DNA of 63,634 bases from Chitinophagales bacterium (GTDB lineage Bacteria > Bacteroidota > Bacteroidia > Chitinophagales > JADIYW01). A program made the position numbers and the translations under genes. The first letter of the stretch is position 1; every line of letters starts with the position of its first letter. The notes below the pieces were generated by a model. That model did not search any database. It saw only the letters and a program-made list of their open reading frames with translations, and was not told the DNA's origin. The stretch covers positions 1-63,634 of the forward strand of contig JAIBAX010000024.1 in the NCBI GenBank assembly GCA_019694955.1, read 5' to 3'. Below, piece after piece: positions 55,233-63,137 of this stretch.

Positions 55233-56123
55233 ATGCTTGCCTTTTGTCTTGTCTTTTTGTTTTCGTGTAATATCCAACATAAAAATGATGCTTCAACTTC
55301 TTCTCCTCAAATATACAAAAAAACTGACGGTTACATTGTTAAAGATACGGTCATTAAAGGATTTAAGTTCGTTTTTATACCCAAAGGAACATATACTTTC
55401 GGCATGAATGATGCCTTGAAAACTATCGATTACGACTATTGGATAATGAAGTTTGAAGTCACAAATGAACAGTATGCACACTTTCTAAACGATGCGTTGG
55501 CAAACAAAAGAATCATGCTTAACAGCGATACCGTCGTTTACGCCTACCCGGGCGATCGCATCAGACCTAAAGGCGTTTACCATGCTATGATACCAGATGG
55601 AAAAATCAGGTATATAAATGGGCATTTTCTTGTCGATAGTGGCTTTGAGCAGCATCCGGTGACGTGCCTAACTTGGTTTGGATGCCGTGCTTTTTGTGAT
55701 TATAGCGGCTTTCAACTGCCCGATCAGTATGAGTGGGAAAAGGCTGCACGGGGTGCAACGGGTTGGAATTACCCTTGGGGCGATACTTTGGATTTCAGAT
55801 GCGCCAATTACCATTTTAGCAAAGACCCTTTTAGCGAAGGAACTACTCCGGTAGGTTTTTATAATGGTCAGCAATATCAGGGCTTTCAAACCATTGACAG
55901 CCCAAGTCCTTACGGGTGTTACGACATGGCGGGTAATGCGTGGGAGGTAACCAATAGCACCATATATCCCGACAGAGGTTTCATCGAAGGCGGTGGAGGT
56001 GGGTATCTGTATCATACCGGCGCCATGACACAGTCGTGGTTTCGGTCGAGATTCGGATATCCTATTCCTTCAAGAATCGACCGCGCATTTATTTCTGACG
56101 GTTTTAGATGTATTGTAAAATAA
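55233..56123 (+). CDS. SUMF1/FGE-domain lipoprotein
   Basis: A 296-aa lipoprotein: MLAFCLVFLFSC places the lipidated Cys at residue 12. The rest is a formylglycine-generating-enzyme-type domain (FKFVFIPKGTYTFGMND, EVTNEQYAHFLND, QLPDQYEWEKAARG, GCYDMAGNAWEVTNS, ISDGFRC). The two active-site Cys of true formylglycine-generating enzymes, in the RYRC region, are not seen (FRSRFGYPIPSRIDRAF), so it is more likely a structural or binding member. The longer frame from 55089 overlaps the WD40 gene. The two lipoproteins may act together. Confidence 0.8.
   Translation: MLAFCLVFLFSCNIQHKNDASTSSPQIYKKTDGYIVKDTVIKGFKFVFIPKGTYTFGMNDALKTIDYDYWIMKFEVTNEQYAHFLNDALANKRIMLNSDTVVYAYPGDRIRPKGVYHAMIPDGKIRYINGHFLVDSGFEQHPVTCLTWFGCRAFCDYSGFQLPDQYEWEKAARGATGWNYPWGDTLDFRCANYHFSKDPFSEGTTPVGFYNGQQYQGFQTIDSPSPYGCYDMAGNAWEVTNSTIYPDRGFIEGGGGGYLYHTGAMTQSWFRSRFGYPIPSRIDRAFISDGFRCIVK
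55308..55315 (-). promoter_or_regulatory. -7 promoter element (TATATTTG) for WD40-PhyH operon
   Basis: Minus-strand TATATTTG lies about 90 bp upstream of ATG 55217 and 28 bp upstream of the alternative start at 55280. It is inside the 5' end of the divergent lipoprotein gene. Confidence 0.35.
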
Positions 56124-56210
56124 ATCATTTGTGCTAATGGAGTTAACTATGCAAAATAAGTTTGAAATGAGTAATAATATCAATGCTATTTTAGAAATGA
56201 GGTCTTATTT

Positions 56211-56304
56211 CATTTTTGTGGAGACACGAAAACGAAGGGGAAGTGGCAATAATCATCATTTTCGTGGAGACACGAAAATGTTGGGGGGGAGTGGTAATGA
56301 TTAA
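56211..56304. repeat. Tandem pair of hairpin repeat units, about 46-48 bp each
   Basis: Each unit is a hairpin followed by a G-rich run and AGTGGYAATRAT. The first stem is CATTTTTGTG / CACGAAAACG with wobble pairs; the second (56257-56280) is perfect, CATTTTCGTG / CACGAAAATG; both loops are GAGA. On the other strand the loop is TCTC, as at 5071. Confidence 0.7.
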
Positions 56305-56385
56305 ATTAGTTTATGGAAACAACTACTATACAAATTAAGATTGCGATGTGTGATAATACCAAACAGCAGCAAAATACTTCTTTGC

Positions 56386-56407
56386 GTTTTCGTGTCTCCA
56401 CGAAAAC
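56386..56407. repeat. Short hairpin repeat, opposite orientation
   Basis: A perfect 9-bp stem GTTTTCGTG / CACGAAAAC with a TCTC loop, about 40 bp upstream of the FKBP start. Confidence 0.7.
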
Positions 56408-56447
56408 AAGTGTTACTACTTTGTCAAAACAATGTATGCATCCCATA

Positions 56448-56825
56448 ATGAATATTAAGAAAGGGTACTTCTTTATCTTTGCTTTCTTCCTATGTGTCGC
56501 CTGTAACCAACATAAAATTCCGGTCAAGTGTGGAGATACGGTTACATTAGCATATAAAATGACCAATACAAAAGGTATGCGGTTGGATGAATCTTTCCTA
56601 CATGATAATTTTAATCATATTCAGGAAAATGAACTATTTCGCTTCACTACCTGTAATGGAGAAGTTATTCCGGGTTGGGATAGTGTAATTTTAGGTTGCA
56701 AAACAGGAAAATTATATACTTTTGACATTCCGGCATCACTTGCATATGGGAAAAGTGATATTTATCACGATATTCCGGCAGGAAGTGATATAATTTTAAA
56801 GTTTAAAATTTTTAAGATAGAGTGA
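56448..56825 (+). CDS. Small FKBP-type peptidyl-prolyl isomerase lipoprotein
   Basis: A 125-aa protein: lipoprotein signal MNIKKGYFFIFAFFLCVAC (Cys19), then a compact FKBP domain (VKCGDTVTLAYKMTNTKGM, EVIPGWDSVILGCKTGKLYTFDIP, LAYGKS, IPAGSDIILKFKIFKI). The FKBP_N domain of the two isomerases at 11-12 kb is absent. An upstream frame from 56313 would add 45 residues encoded by repeat sequence and hide the signal. It opens a six-gene operon: the next gene starts inside its stop codon. A folding role for another product of the operon is possible. Confidence 0.8.
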   Translation: MNIKKGYFFIFAFFLCVACNQHKIPVKCGDTVTLAYKMTNTKGMRLDESFLHDNFNHIQENELFRFTTCNGEVIPGWDSVILGCKTGKLYTFDIPASLAYGKSDIYHDIPAGSDIILKFKIFKIE

Positions 56826-58087
56826 GGATTCGACCTTTTATATGGTTGTTGTTAATAATTGTTCTAGGTTGTAATAGACCGGATAAGAAAATCACTTGTG
56901 ACTATGATATCATTGTTGTAGGTGGCGGTTTGGCAGGTCTCTCCGCAGCACACGAATTATCTACACAGAAAGTATTGGTATTGGAAAAAGACAGCCTATT
57001 GGGTGGAAGGGTAAGAACCGCCAATTTTATGGGTAAATACTATTACGATCTAGGTGCTGTGTTTGCGCTGGACTCCGTATACAGAAAGGAAGTTTTAGTA
57101 GAAGATAATGAAATCATCGAACAGGAACCCATTGCCATTTTTAACAACGGCAAGCTCTATTTTGGAAAAAATCCTCTGGCATGTATTTTACAATTACCGG
57201 GAATTGACTCGACAAAGGTGTTGGAATTATATCGGCAAAATAAATTTAACCCCCACGAACTGGATCGATATTTATACGATGCCTTAAACATCCAAATAAA
57301 GGCCGTTTTTCCGGGTGCACTGAAAAATTATAATCAAAACATCAGCGCGTTTTCCTGGGTGCGCTACAATTCTTCCCATTTTGAACATGGCAACTACGGC
57401 GTAGTGCATTTCTTTCTTAAAGACAAAAAGGTTGATTACACACTTAACGCACCTGTGGAGCAAGTAAACGATAAAGGCGATTTTGTAGAAGTTGTATTTT
57501 CACACAAGGGCAACAAAGATACCCTTACAGCCAAAAAAGTTGTAGTTGCAACGCCTTCGTTTGTGGCAGAGAAAATTATCTCCGTGAAAAACCCTACCTG
57601 TGAAAAATTTATTTCCGGTGTACAATATGCCGGATATCACTCCATTGCAGTAGGTGTGAAACAGGTATACAAGAATCCTGCTGTGTCGTACCTCATGCCT
57701 TTAGGAACCGGATTCTCCTCTATAGTAAAAAACAATACCATGGATAGCTTATATACTATCTTCCAACTGTATATCGCGGAAGAAGATTTTCCGCTATTTA
57801 AAGATGATGCAGATATAAAGAAGAAATCTATCCAAATATTGCAAAACATCTGGCATATAAAAGAAACAGACATCGCTTTTTACGATCAGTTTTTTTGGAA
57901 GCATGCGGGTGTGGTAATCAATGAGCATTATACGCATTTCTGGAAAGAAAAATCCCTACAACCTTCCAAAAATGTTTTCCTTGCCGGTGATTATGCATTA
58001 ATCAATAGTGAAGTTCCCTATGGAATGATTCCGGCAATGACTTCCGGGAAACTGGTAGCACAAAAAATTCTAAAAACCACCCCCTAA
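56822..58087 (+). CDS. FAD-dependent amine-oxidase-like oxidoreductase, lipoprotein-like N-terminus
   Basis: A 421-aa flavoprotein of the amine oxidase/phytoene desaturase type. The dinucleotide-binding motif is IIVVGGGLAGLSAAHEL (about residues 30-46) with LEKDSLLGGRVRT after it; the C-terminal VFLAGDYALINSEVPYGMIPAMTSG is the FAD-contacting end. The N-terminus MRIRPFIWLLLIIVLGCN looks like a lipoprotein signal (Cys17) or a membrane anchor, unusual for this family. GTG 56822 overlaps the FKBP stop by 4 bp, and the end touches the UbiA start. It probably oxidises or desaturates a lipid-like intermediate. Confidence 0.82.
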   Translation: MRIRPFIWLLLIIVLGCNRPDKKITCDYDIIVVGGGLAGLSAAHELSTQKVLVLEKDSLLGGRVRTANFMGKYYYDLGAVFALDSVYRKEVLVEDNEIIEQEPIAIFNNGKLYFGKNPLACILQLPGIDSTKVLELYRQNKFNPHELDRYLYDALNIQIKAVFPGALKNYNQNISAFSWVRYNSSHFEHGNYGVVHFFLKDKKVDYTLNAPVEQVNDKGDFVEVVFSHKGNKDTLTAKKVVVATPSFVAEKIISVKNPTCEKFISGVQYAGYHSIAVGVKQVYKNPAVSYLMPLGTGFSSIVKNNTMDSLYTIFQLYIAEEDFPLFKDDADIKKKSIQILQNIWHIKETDIAFYDQFFWKHAGVVINEHYTHFWKEKSLQPSKNVFLAGDYALINSEVPYGMIPAMTSGKLVAQKILKTTP

Positions 58088-58908
58088 TGGACAAAGGATT
58101 TTTAGATAAGATCTACTATCCCTTCGTAAAAACGAGGCTACATGTTTCCATCATGTATGCATTTATTCTTTACAATATTATAGAAAACCATACTAACCCA
58201 AAACCTTATCTCCCATTGGTACTGGCATTTTCTATTTGGAACTATGCCTTGTATCTATTTGATAGAGCATATGATGCGCATCTCGACAATCTGAGTTCTA
58301 CCAAGGAATCTTTGATGGGAAAACACAACCGATTCTTCCTTATCTTTTCTTTCCTACTCGCCTTCGTACCTTTGCCCATCTTGCTACTTTCGAACTTTAG
58401 CCTGTTTCCTTTTATACTTTTTCTTCCTGTTACCTTTTTATATAATCTGCGGATTTTCCCCGGAAAAAAGGCGGTTAAGCATTTCTTTTTCATAAAAAAT
58501 CTATACTCCGCAATTTTTATTTGGACGCTTCCAGTGGTTTGTGTGCTTAAATTTTACTTACACCTCCCCTACACTTTTATCCAGATTTATTTGTGGTTTT
58601 GGTCTTTTGTATTTACCGTGTTAATAGGTGAAATCATTTGGGATATCCGCGATATGGACGGCGACAAACAGGAAGGGTTAAAAACCGTACCGATTGTTTT
58701 GGGATTACAGAAAACAAAAATTATCATCGTCGCCACCATTTTATTTGTCTTTGTGCCGATTTCTCTTTGGAGACATCAGTTTGACTGGATATTTGTGGTG
58801 ATATTTTTGCTGTATGGCATCTTCGCTTCCCCAAAGATTCCGAAATGGATATATCATTTGCCGATATTTGTTACTATCCTGAAATTTTTGTATATTTATT
58901 TGGGTTAA
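58087..58908 (+). CDS. UbiA-family membrane prenyltransferase
   Basis: A 273-aa multi-pass membrane protein. The two Asp-rich prenyl-diphosphate/Mg sites are N52...D59-x3-D63-x3-D67 (in NYALYLFDRAYDAHLD) and D186-x2-D189-x-D191-x-D193 (in DIRDMDGDKQEGLKTVP). YNLRIFPGKKAVKHFFFIKN between them is also typical. UbiA enzymes attach isoprenoid chains to aromatic or other small acceptors. It overlaps the oxidoreductase gene by 1 bp, and PhyH copy 5 starts 4 bp after it. The acceptor is unknown; it is not the usual menA context. Confidence 0.85.
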   Translation: MDKGFLDKIYYPFVKTRLHVSIMYAFILYNIIENHTNPKPYLPLVLAFSIWNYALYLFDRAYDAHLDNLSSTKESLMGKHNRFFLIFSFLLAFVPLPILLLSNFSLFPFILFLPVTFLYNLRIFPGKKAVKHFFFIKNLYSAIFIWTLPVVCVLKFYLHLPYTFIQIYLWFWSFVFTVLIGEIIWDIRDMDGDKQEGLKTVPIVLGLQKTKIIIVATILFVFVPISLWRHQFDWIFVVIFLLYGIFASPKIPKWIYHLPIFVTILKFLYIYLG

Positions 58909-58912
58909 AACA

Positions 58913-59818
58913 ATGTTTAATTTTCCATCTCATAATCAACAAATCCTACTGGATGCCTCCAAGCAAAAAGAATTGGATGAAAATGGCTATTGCATCATTC
59001 CATTGCTAGATGACGCCTTGGTGGAAACCTTTGTACAAATGTATCGTAGCATACATGAGATAGACTCCAATGGTTTTTTTCCATCTACTTATTCTAATGA
59101 TAGCGCTTATCGGGAAAAAGTGAGCGTTGGGTTAAGAGAAAAAACCGCACCGCTACTATCACAACATTTTATCAACTACAAGGTTTTTACGGGAAATTTT
59201 ATCATCAAACACCAAGGAAAAAATACAGAATTAGGACTACATCAGGACATGACGTTGGTGGATGAAAGTCGGTACATGGGTGTAAATGTTTGGTGTCCCC
59301 TCTGTGATATCCATGAAAAAAATGGTGCCATTTGGTTCTTAAAAGGTAGCAATAGGCTGTTTCCAACCTACCGTGGACCTACCATACCCAATATTTATGA
59401 CAGATTTCCCGAGGAAATACGTGCTTGTATGCTACCTATTTATGTGAAAGCAGGAGAAGCCATCGTTTTTGACCATAGTATCTTGCATTTCTCCCCGCCG
59501 AATCTGTCTAAAGAAGATCGGGTGGCATTTAATATCTTCATCTCCAATAAAGATGCTACCGTCATGGAATGCTATTATAATCCGTCACAAAATGAGCATC
59601 AGATAGAATTGCTGCAACAAAACGATCGTTTCTTCTTAGAGTATGAGCAGTTTGATGAAGACAAATATGAAAGACCCAGAATTGGCACGAGTTTGGGATG
59701 GACAGACTATAATTTCCCTTCTATTGATATCAAACTGCTGGAAGAAAAGTATGGATATGTTCCCAAGAAACCATTGAGTAGGATGATCTCTAAGTTTAAA
59801 GCACTTTATACCAAATGA
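58913..59818 (+). CDS. PhyH-family Fe(II)/2-oxoglutarate oxygenase, copy 5
   Basis: A 301-aa PhyH-like oxygenase with triad H110-x-D112 (in LGLHQDMTLVDE) and H192 (in ILHFSPPN), and R203. A YRGPTIPNIYDRF loop after the KGSNR turn is shared with copies 6 and 7 (RAPTIP, RGPHIP), so these three form a subgroup by eye. It starts 4 bp after the UbiA gene and overlaps copy 6 by 4 bp. Confidence 0.9.
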   Translation: MFNFPSHNQQILLDASKQKELDENGYCIIPLLDDALVETFVQMYRSIHEIDSNGFFPSTYSNDSAYREKVSVGLREKTAPLLSQHFINYKVFTGNFIIKHQGKNTELGLHQDMTLVDESRYMGVNVWCPLCDIHEKNGAIWFLKGSNRLFPTYRGPTIPNIYDRFPEEIRACMLPIYVKAGEAIVFDHSILHFSPPNLSKEDRVAFNIFISNKDATVMECYYNPSQNEHQIELLQQNDRFFLEYEQFDEDKYERPRIGTSLGWTDYNFPSIDIKLLEEKYGYVPKKPLSRMISKFKALYTK

Positions 59819-60705
59819 ACGCCATACCTAAAATATTTATCGACGACCAACTGCAAGATGCTTTTGACCGGGAAGGTTATGTAACGCTTCCTTTGGTGAG
59901 CAGCGAAGATGTAGAAAGACTGAAGGCTTTATTTTTCAAGTACCATACCGAGCGTGCCGACAATGCTTTTCAATCCAGTACCTTTTTGGATGATAAAGCC
60001 TATAAAGTAGCTATCAGCAACGATATTCAGGAAATACTACTCCCTTATTTCAAGCAGTTCCTTTGCAATTTCGAAGCTTTAGGTTCCTCCTTCCTGTTTA
60101 AAACCAAAGGAATGAATTCTGAATTGGCAGCCCACCAGGATTGGACGATTGTAGATGAAAGGAAGGACATCGCCATGAATGTATGGATTCCTTTGTCTGA
60201 TACCAACGAGAAAAATGGAACGCTATATGTGTTGCCAAGGTCACATTCCAAATACTTGTTTACGCTGCGCGCACCGACGATTCCCTTTTTCTTCGAAAAA
60301 CATGAGCACCTCATTAAACGACACCTCGTTCCTATTCCTACAAAAGCTGGGAGTGCCATCGTGCTTAATGAGAGCCTGATACATTATTCTTCTGCAAATG
60401 TGGAAGATGATATCAGAATTGCCATTACTTCCGGTGTAATCAATCAACATGCACCCATGGTTTTCCATTATATGAACGATAAAAAAGAAATCGAGCGATT
60501 TTCTGTCGAGCGGGATTTCTTGCTTTCTATCGAAGGATTTCACAAGAATATTTTTGAACGCCCTGCGCAACTACATTCTCTGGGACTTATTCAAGAGCCA
60601 CTGCCCTTTTTATCACAAACGCAGTTGGAAACATTCATACAAACGCAAAAAGTACCTGATGTGCAGCAGGGTTGGTGGGAGAAGATAAAAACTGTTTTTC
60701 AATGA
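59815..60705 (+). CDS. PhyH-family Fe(II)/2-oxoglutarate oxygenase, copy 6
   Basis: A 296-aa PhyH-like oxygenase with triad H107-x-D109 (in LAAHQDWTIVDE) and H190 (in LIHYSSAN), and R201. The start overlaps copy 5 by 4 bp and the end overlaps copy 7 by 4 bp. Sequence differs clearly from copies 5 and 7 outside the core, so each probably acts at a different position or step rather than being a recent duplicate. Confidence 0.9.
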   Translation: MNAIPKIFIDDQLQDAFDREGYVTLPLVSSEDVERLKALFFKYHTERADNAFQSSTFLDDKAYKVAISNDIQEILLPYFKQFLCNFEALGSSFLFKTKGMNSELAAHQDWTIVDERKDIAMNVWIPLSDTNEKNGTLYVLPRSHSKYLFTLRAPTIPFFFEKHEHLIKRHLVPIPTKAGSAIVLNESLIHYSSANVEDDIRIAITSGVINQHAPMVFHYMNDKKEIERFSVERDFLLSIEGFHKNIFERPAQLHSLGLIQEPLPFLSQTQLETFIQTQKVPDVQQGWWEKIKTVFQ

Positions 60706-61478
60706 ATGTACTAACAGACCTTCAACAAAACGAAACGCTCCTGCGCCAAGGATATATCGTTTTAGACTTTCTCTCCAGTAATGAAACGGAGACTTTAGCA
60801 AAAGCATTCTATGATCACCACCCTATTGAGCAATCCGGATTATATGCTTCAGCCCATCATCAGGATTTTAATTTCCGCCTGAAAATGAGTAGTACCATTA
60901 AGCAAATACTGGCGCCAATCTTTCATTCACTTTCTGAGGATTACCGCTTATTGGGCAGCTCTTATTTGGCAAAATCTCCGAAGGGAAATGGCGTACTTTC
61001 GCCACACCAGGACTGGAATATCGTCGATGAACAAGAATTTAGCAGCTATAATCTTTGGATTCCATTGGTGGATGTAAATAAGAAAAACGGCACGATAGAA
61101 ATCATTGAAGGCAGCCATCTTTGGCATGCCACCATTCGTGGCCCCCATATTCCATCTGCGTATTTAAAAGTAGAAAAGAAGCTTTTTGCAAAATTTTTGC
61201 CCGTTGAAATTTCTGCAGGAAGGGCATTGCTATACGACCACCGACTGATACATTTCTCTGACAATAATCGCTCTGCAGGCAACCGATTGGTAACGGTGAG
61301 TGGCGTTGCTCCAAGACAGGCGGATACTTTTTACTATTTTGGAAATGCACCCTATGTTGAGCAGTATTATTTAGAGGAAGATTTTTACTTGCGCAACAAC
61401 ATCTTTGAAGGTAACAAGGTGCTGAAGCTAAAGGAAAAATTCAAATACGCTTTCCCACAGTTTATGGATTTGCCTTAG
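60702..61478 (+). CDS. PhyH-family Fe(II)/2-oxoglutarate oxygenase, copy 7
   Basis: A 258-aa PhyH-like oxygenase, the shortest of the seven. Triad: H102-x-D104 (in LSPHQDWNIVDE) and H184 (in LIHFSDNN), with R195. The ATG at 60702 overlaps the stop of copy 6 by 4 bp; a GTG ten codons earlier is not needed. It ends the operon, 12 bp from the convergent hsdM gene. Confidence 0.9.
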   Translation: MNVLTDLQQNETLLRQGYIVLDFLSSNETETLAKAFYDHHPIEQSGLYASAHHQDFNFRLKMSSTIKQILAPIFHSLSEDYRLLGSSYLAKSPKGNGVLSPHQDWNIVDEQEFSSYNLWIPLVDVNKKNGTIEIIEGSHLWHATIRGPHIPSAYLKVEKKLFAKFLPVEISAGRALLYDHRLIHFSDNNRSAGNRLVTVSGVAPRQADTFYYFGNAPYVEQYYLEEDFYLRNNIFEGNKVLKLKEKFKYAFPQFMDLP

Positions 61479-61490
61479 GGGAAGATTAAA

Positions 61491-63125
61491 TTAAATCGGG
61501 TTCAACCCTAACTCTTTCAAATATTCGTTGTGTTTGTCTGTGTTTGTTTTTATAATTTTATTTATTTCAGTCAATTTAGCGTTTACCTCCTTCATATCAA
61601 TTTGTATCTCGTCTTCTGAAGTACTCACGTATCTTGAAATGTTTAGGTTGTAGTCGTTTTTTTTGATTTCATCCATTGAAACTCTACGAGAATAACGCTC
61701 TCTTTCATATCTGAATTTATAAGTTTCAACGATATTGTCCAGATGCTTTTCGGAAAGTTCGTTCTGACGTTTTCCTTTTACAAATTGTTCACTTGCATTA
61801 ATGAAAAATACGTCCTCTTGCTTTTTACACTTTTTCAAAACCAAAATGCAAACGGGAATACCTGTCGAGTAAAATAAATTGGAAGGTAAACCAATTACCG
61901 TATCAATGTGATTGTCTTTTAACAACTTTTCTCTAATGCGAGCTTCTGCACCACCACGGAATAAAACACCGTGAGGTAGAATTATTGCCATAGTACCCTC
62001 TTTAGATAAAAAGTGAAAGCCGTGTAAGAGAAAAGCAAAGTCGGCAGCCGATTTTGGTGCTAAACCTCCGTAACCTTTGAAACGGAAATCTTCTGCTAAA
62101 GTGTCGTTTGGCTCCCAACGTAAACTAAATGGAGGATTGGCTACAATAGCATCAAACTCAATTTTTTTGCTTGGATTCATTTCGTTAAGTAAATCCCATT
62201 GATTCAGCAAAGTATCACCGTGGAAAATCTCAAACTCGGTGTCTTTCATTCCGTGTAAAAGCATATTCATTCGGGCAAGGTTGTAAGTCGTAATATTCTT
62301 TTCTTGTCCGAAAATTTTGCCAATACTTCCTTTAGCTTTCTTTAGTTGTGTTCTTACATTTAAGAGTAATGAACCCGAACCACAAGTGAAATCCAAAACC
62401 TTATTCAATTTGGTTTTGTAACCAGTTGTCGGGTCTTGAGAATCTAACAGAACAATTTTTGAAAGAATTGTTGAAATTTGTTGGGGCGTATAAAATTCAC
62501 CTGCTTTTTTTCCTGAACCCGCTGCAAATTTTCCAATCAAATATTCATAAGCATCACCAAGCGTGTCGGTATCAGTAGAAAAATCCGCAATACCTTCCGC
62601 TATTTTAGTTATTATCTTACAAAGTTTATCATTTCTTTCTTTAGGTGTTTTACCGAGTTTTTCAGAATTCAAATTGATTTCAGAAAACAAACCTTTAAAA
62701 GAACTTTCAAACGATTCATCTTCGATGTATCGAAATCCTTTTTGAAGTGTTTCTAATAAATCTCCGTTTTGTGTTCGTGCTAATTCAGTGATGTTGCTCC
62801 ACAAAAATTTTGGCTTGATAACATAATGCACTTTTTTACGCATCTGTTCCTCAAACTCATTAATGTCTGCTTTATTTTTTTTGTACCAAAGTTCCAAAGG
62901 TGGCGGCACTAAAAAGTCTGCTCTTAAATCTTTTGAAGGACTTGGCGGATAATCTTTACCTAATTCTTTTTTTGCAGCTTCTTCATAGTTGAAGGATAAA
63001 TATCTAAGGAATAGAAAAGAAAGCATATAATCACGGAAATCGTCCGCATTCATAACGCCTCTCAAATCATTAGCAATGTCCCAAAGGGTGTCGCCTAATT
63101 TTTTATGTTGTTCTTTTTGTGTCAT
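61491..63125 (-). CDS. hsdM: Type I restriction-modification DNA methyltransferase subunit
   Basis: N6-adenine methyltransferase subunit of a type I restriction-modification system, acting with a specificity (HsdS) and a restriction (HsdR) subunit that lie outside the window. An N-terminal HsdM_N helical domain (DTLWDIANDLRG, FRDYMLSFLFLRYLS) is followed by AGEFYTPQQIS, the SAM-binding motif I DFTCGSGSLLL (about residues 245-255) and the catalytic motif IV N330-P-P-F333. At 544 aa it is complete. It lies 12 bp downstream of the AAA ATPase fragment on the same strand, in a likely operon. Confidence 0.93.
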   Translation of the reverse strand: MTQKEQHKKLGDTLWDIANDLRGVMNADDFRDYMLSFLFLRYLSFNYEEAAKKELGKDYPPSPSKDLRADFLVPPPLELWYKKNKADINEFEEQMRKKVHYVIKPKFLWSNITELARTQNGDLLETLQKGFRYIEDESFESSFKGLFSEINLNSEKLGKTPKERNDKLCKIITKIAEGIADFSTDTDTLGDAYEYLIGKFAAGSGKKAGEFYTPQQISTILSKIVLLDSQDPTTGYKTKLNKVLDFTCGSGSLLLNVRTQLKKAKGSIGKIFGQEKNITTYNLARMNMLLHGMKDTEFEIFHGDTLLNQWDLLNEMNPSKKIEFDAIVANPPFSLRWEPNDTLAEDFRFKGYGGLAPKSAADFAFLLHGFHFLSKEGTMAIILPHGVLFRGGAEARIREKLLKDNHIDTVIGLPSNLFYSTGIPVCILVLKKCKKQEDVFFINASEQFVKGKRQNELSEKHLDNIVETYKFRYERERYSRRVSMDEIKKNDYNLNISRYVSTSEDEIQIDMKEVNAKLTEINKIIKTNTDKHNEYLKELGLNPI

Positions 63126-63137
63126 TGACTTCTAATT

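Larger units (their letters stand above)
56124..56447. other. 324-bp gap made largely of hairpin repeats
   Basis: Between the SUMF1-like gene and the FKBP gene. It contains a tandem pair of hairpin units (56211-56304) and a third hairpin in opposite orientation (56386-56407). An open frame from 56313 runs through the third hairpin into the FKBP gene but is not conserved-looking. No clear promoter was found. Confidence 0.6.

Noticed and set aside
55233..56123. True formylglycine-generating enzyme activating a sulfatase
   Set aside because: The active-site Cys pair is absent and no sulfatase gene is in the window.
56313..56447. 45-codon N-terminal extension of the FKBP gene
   Set aside because: It translates hairpin repeat sequence (FRVSTKTSVT) and would place a lipoprotein signal in the middle of the protein.
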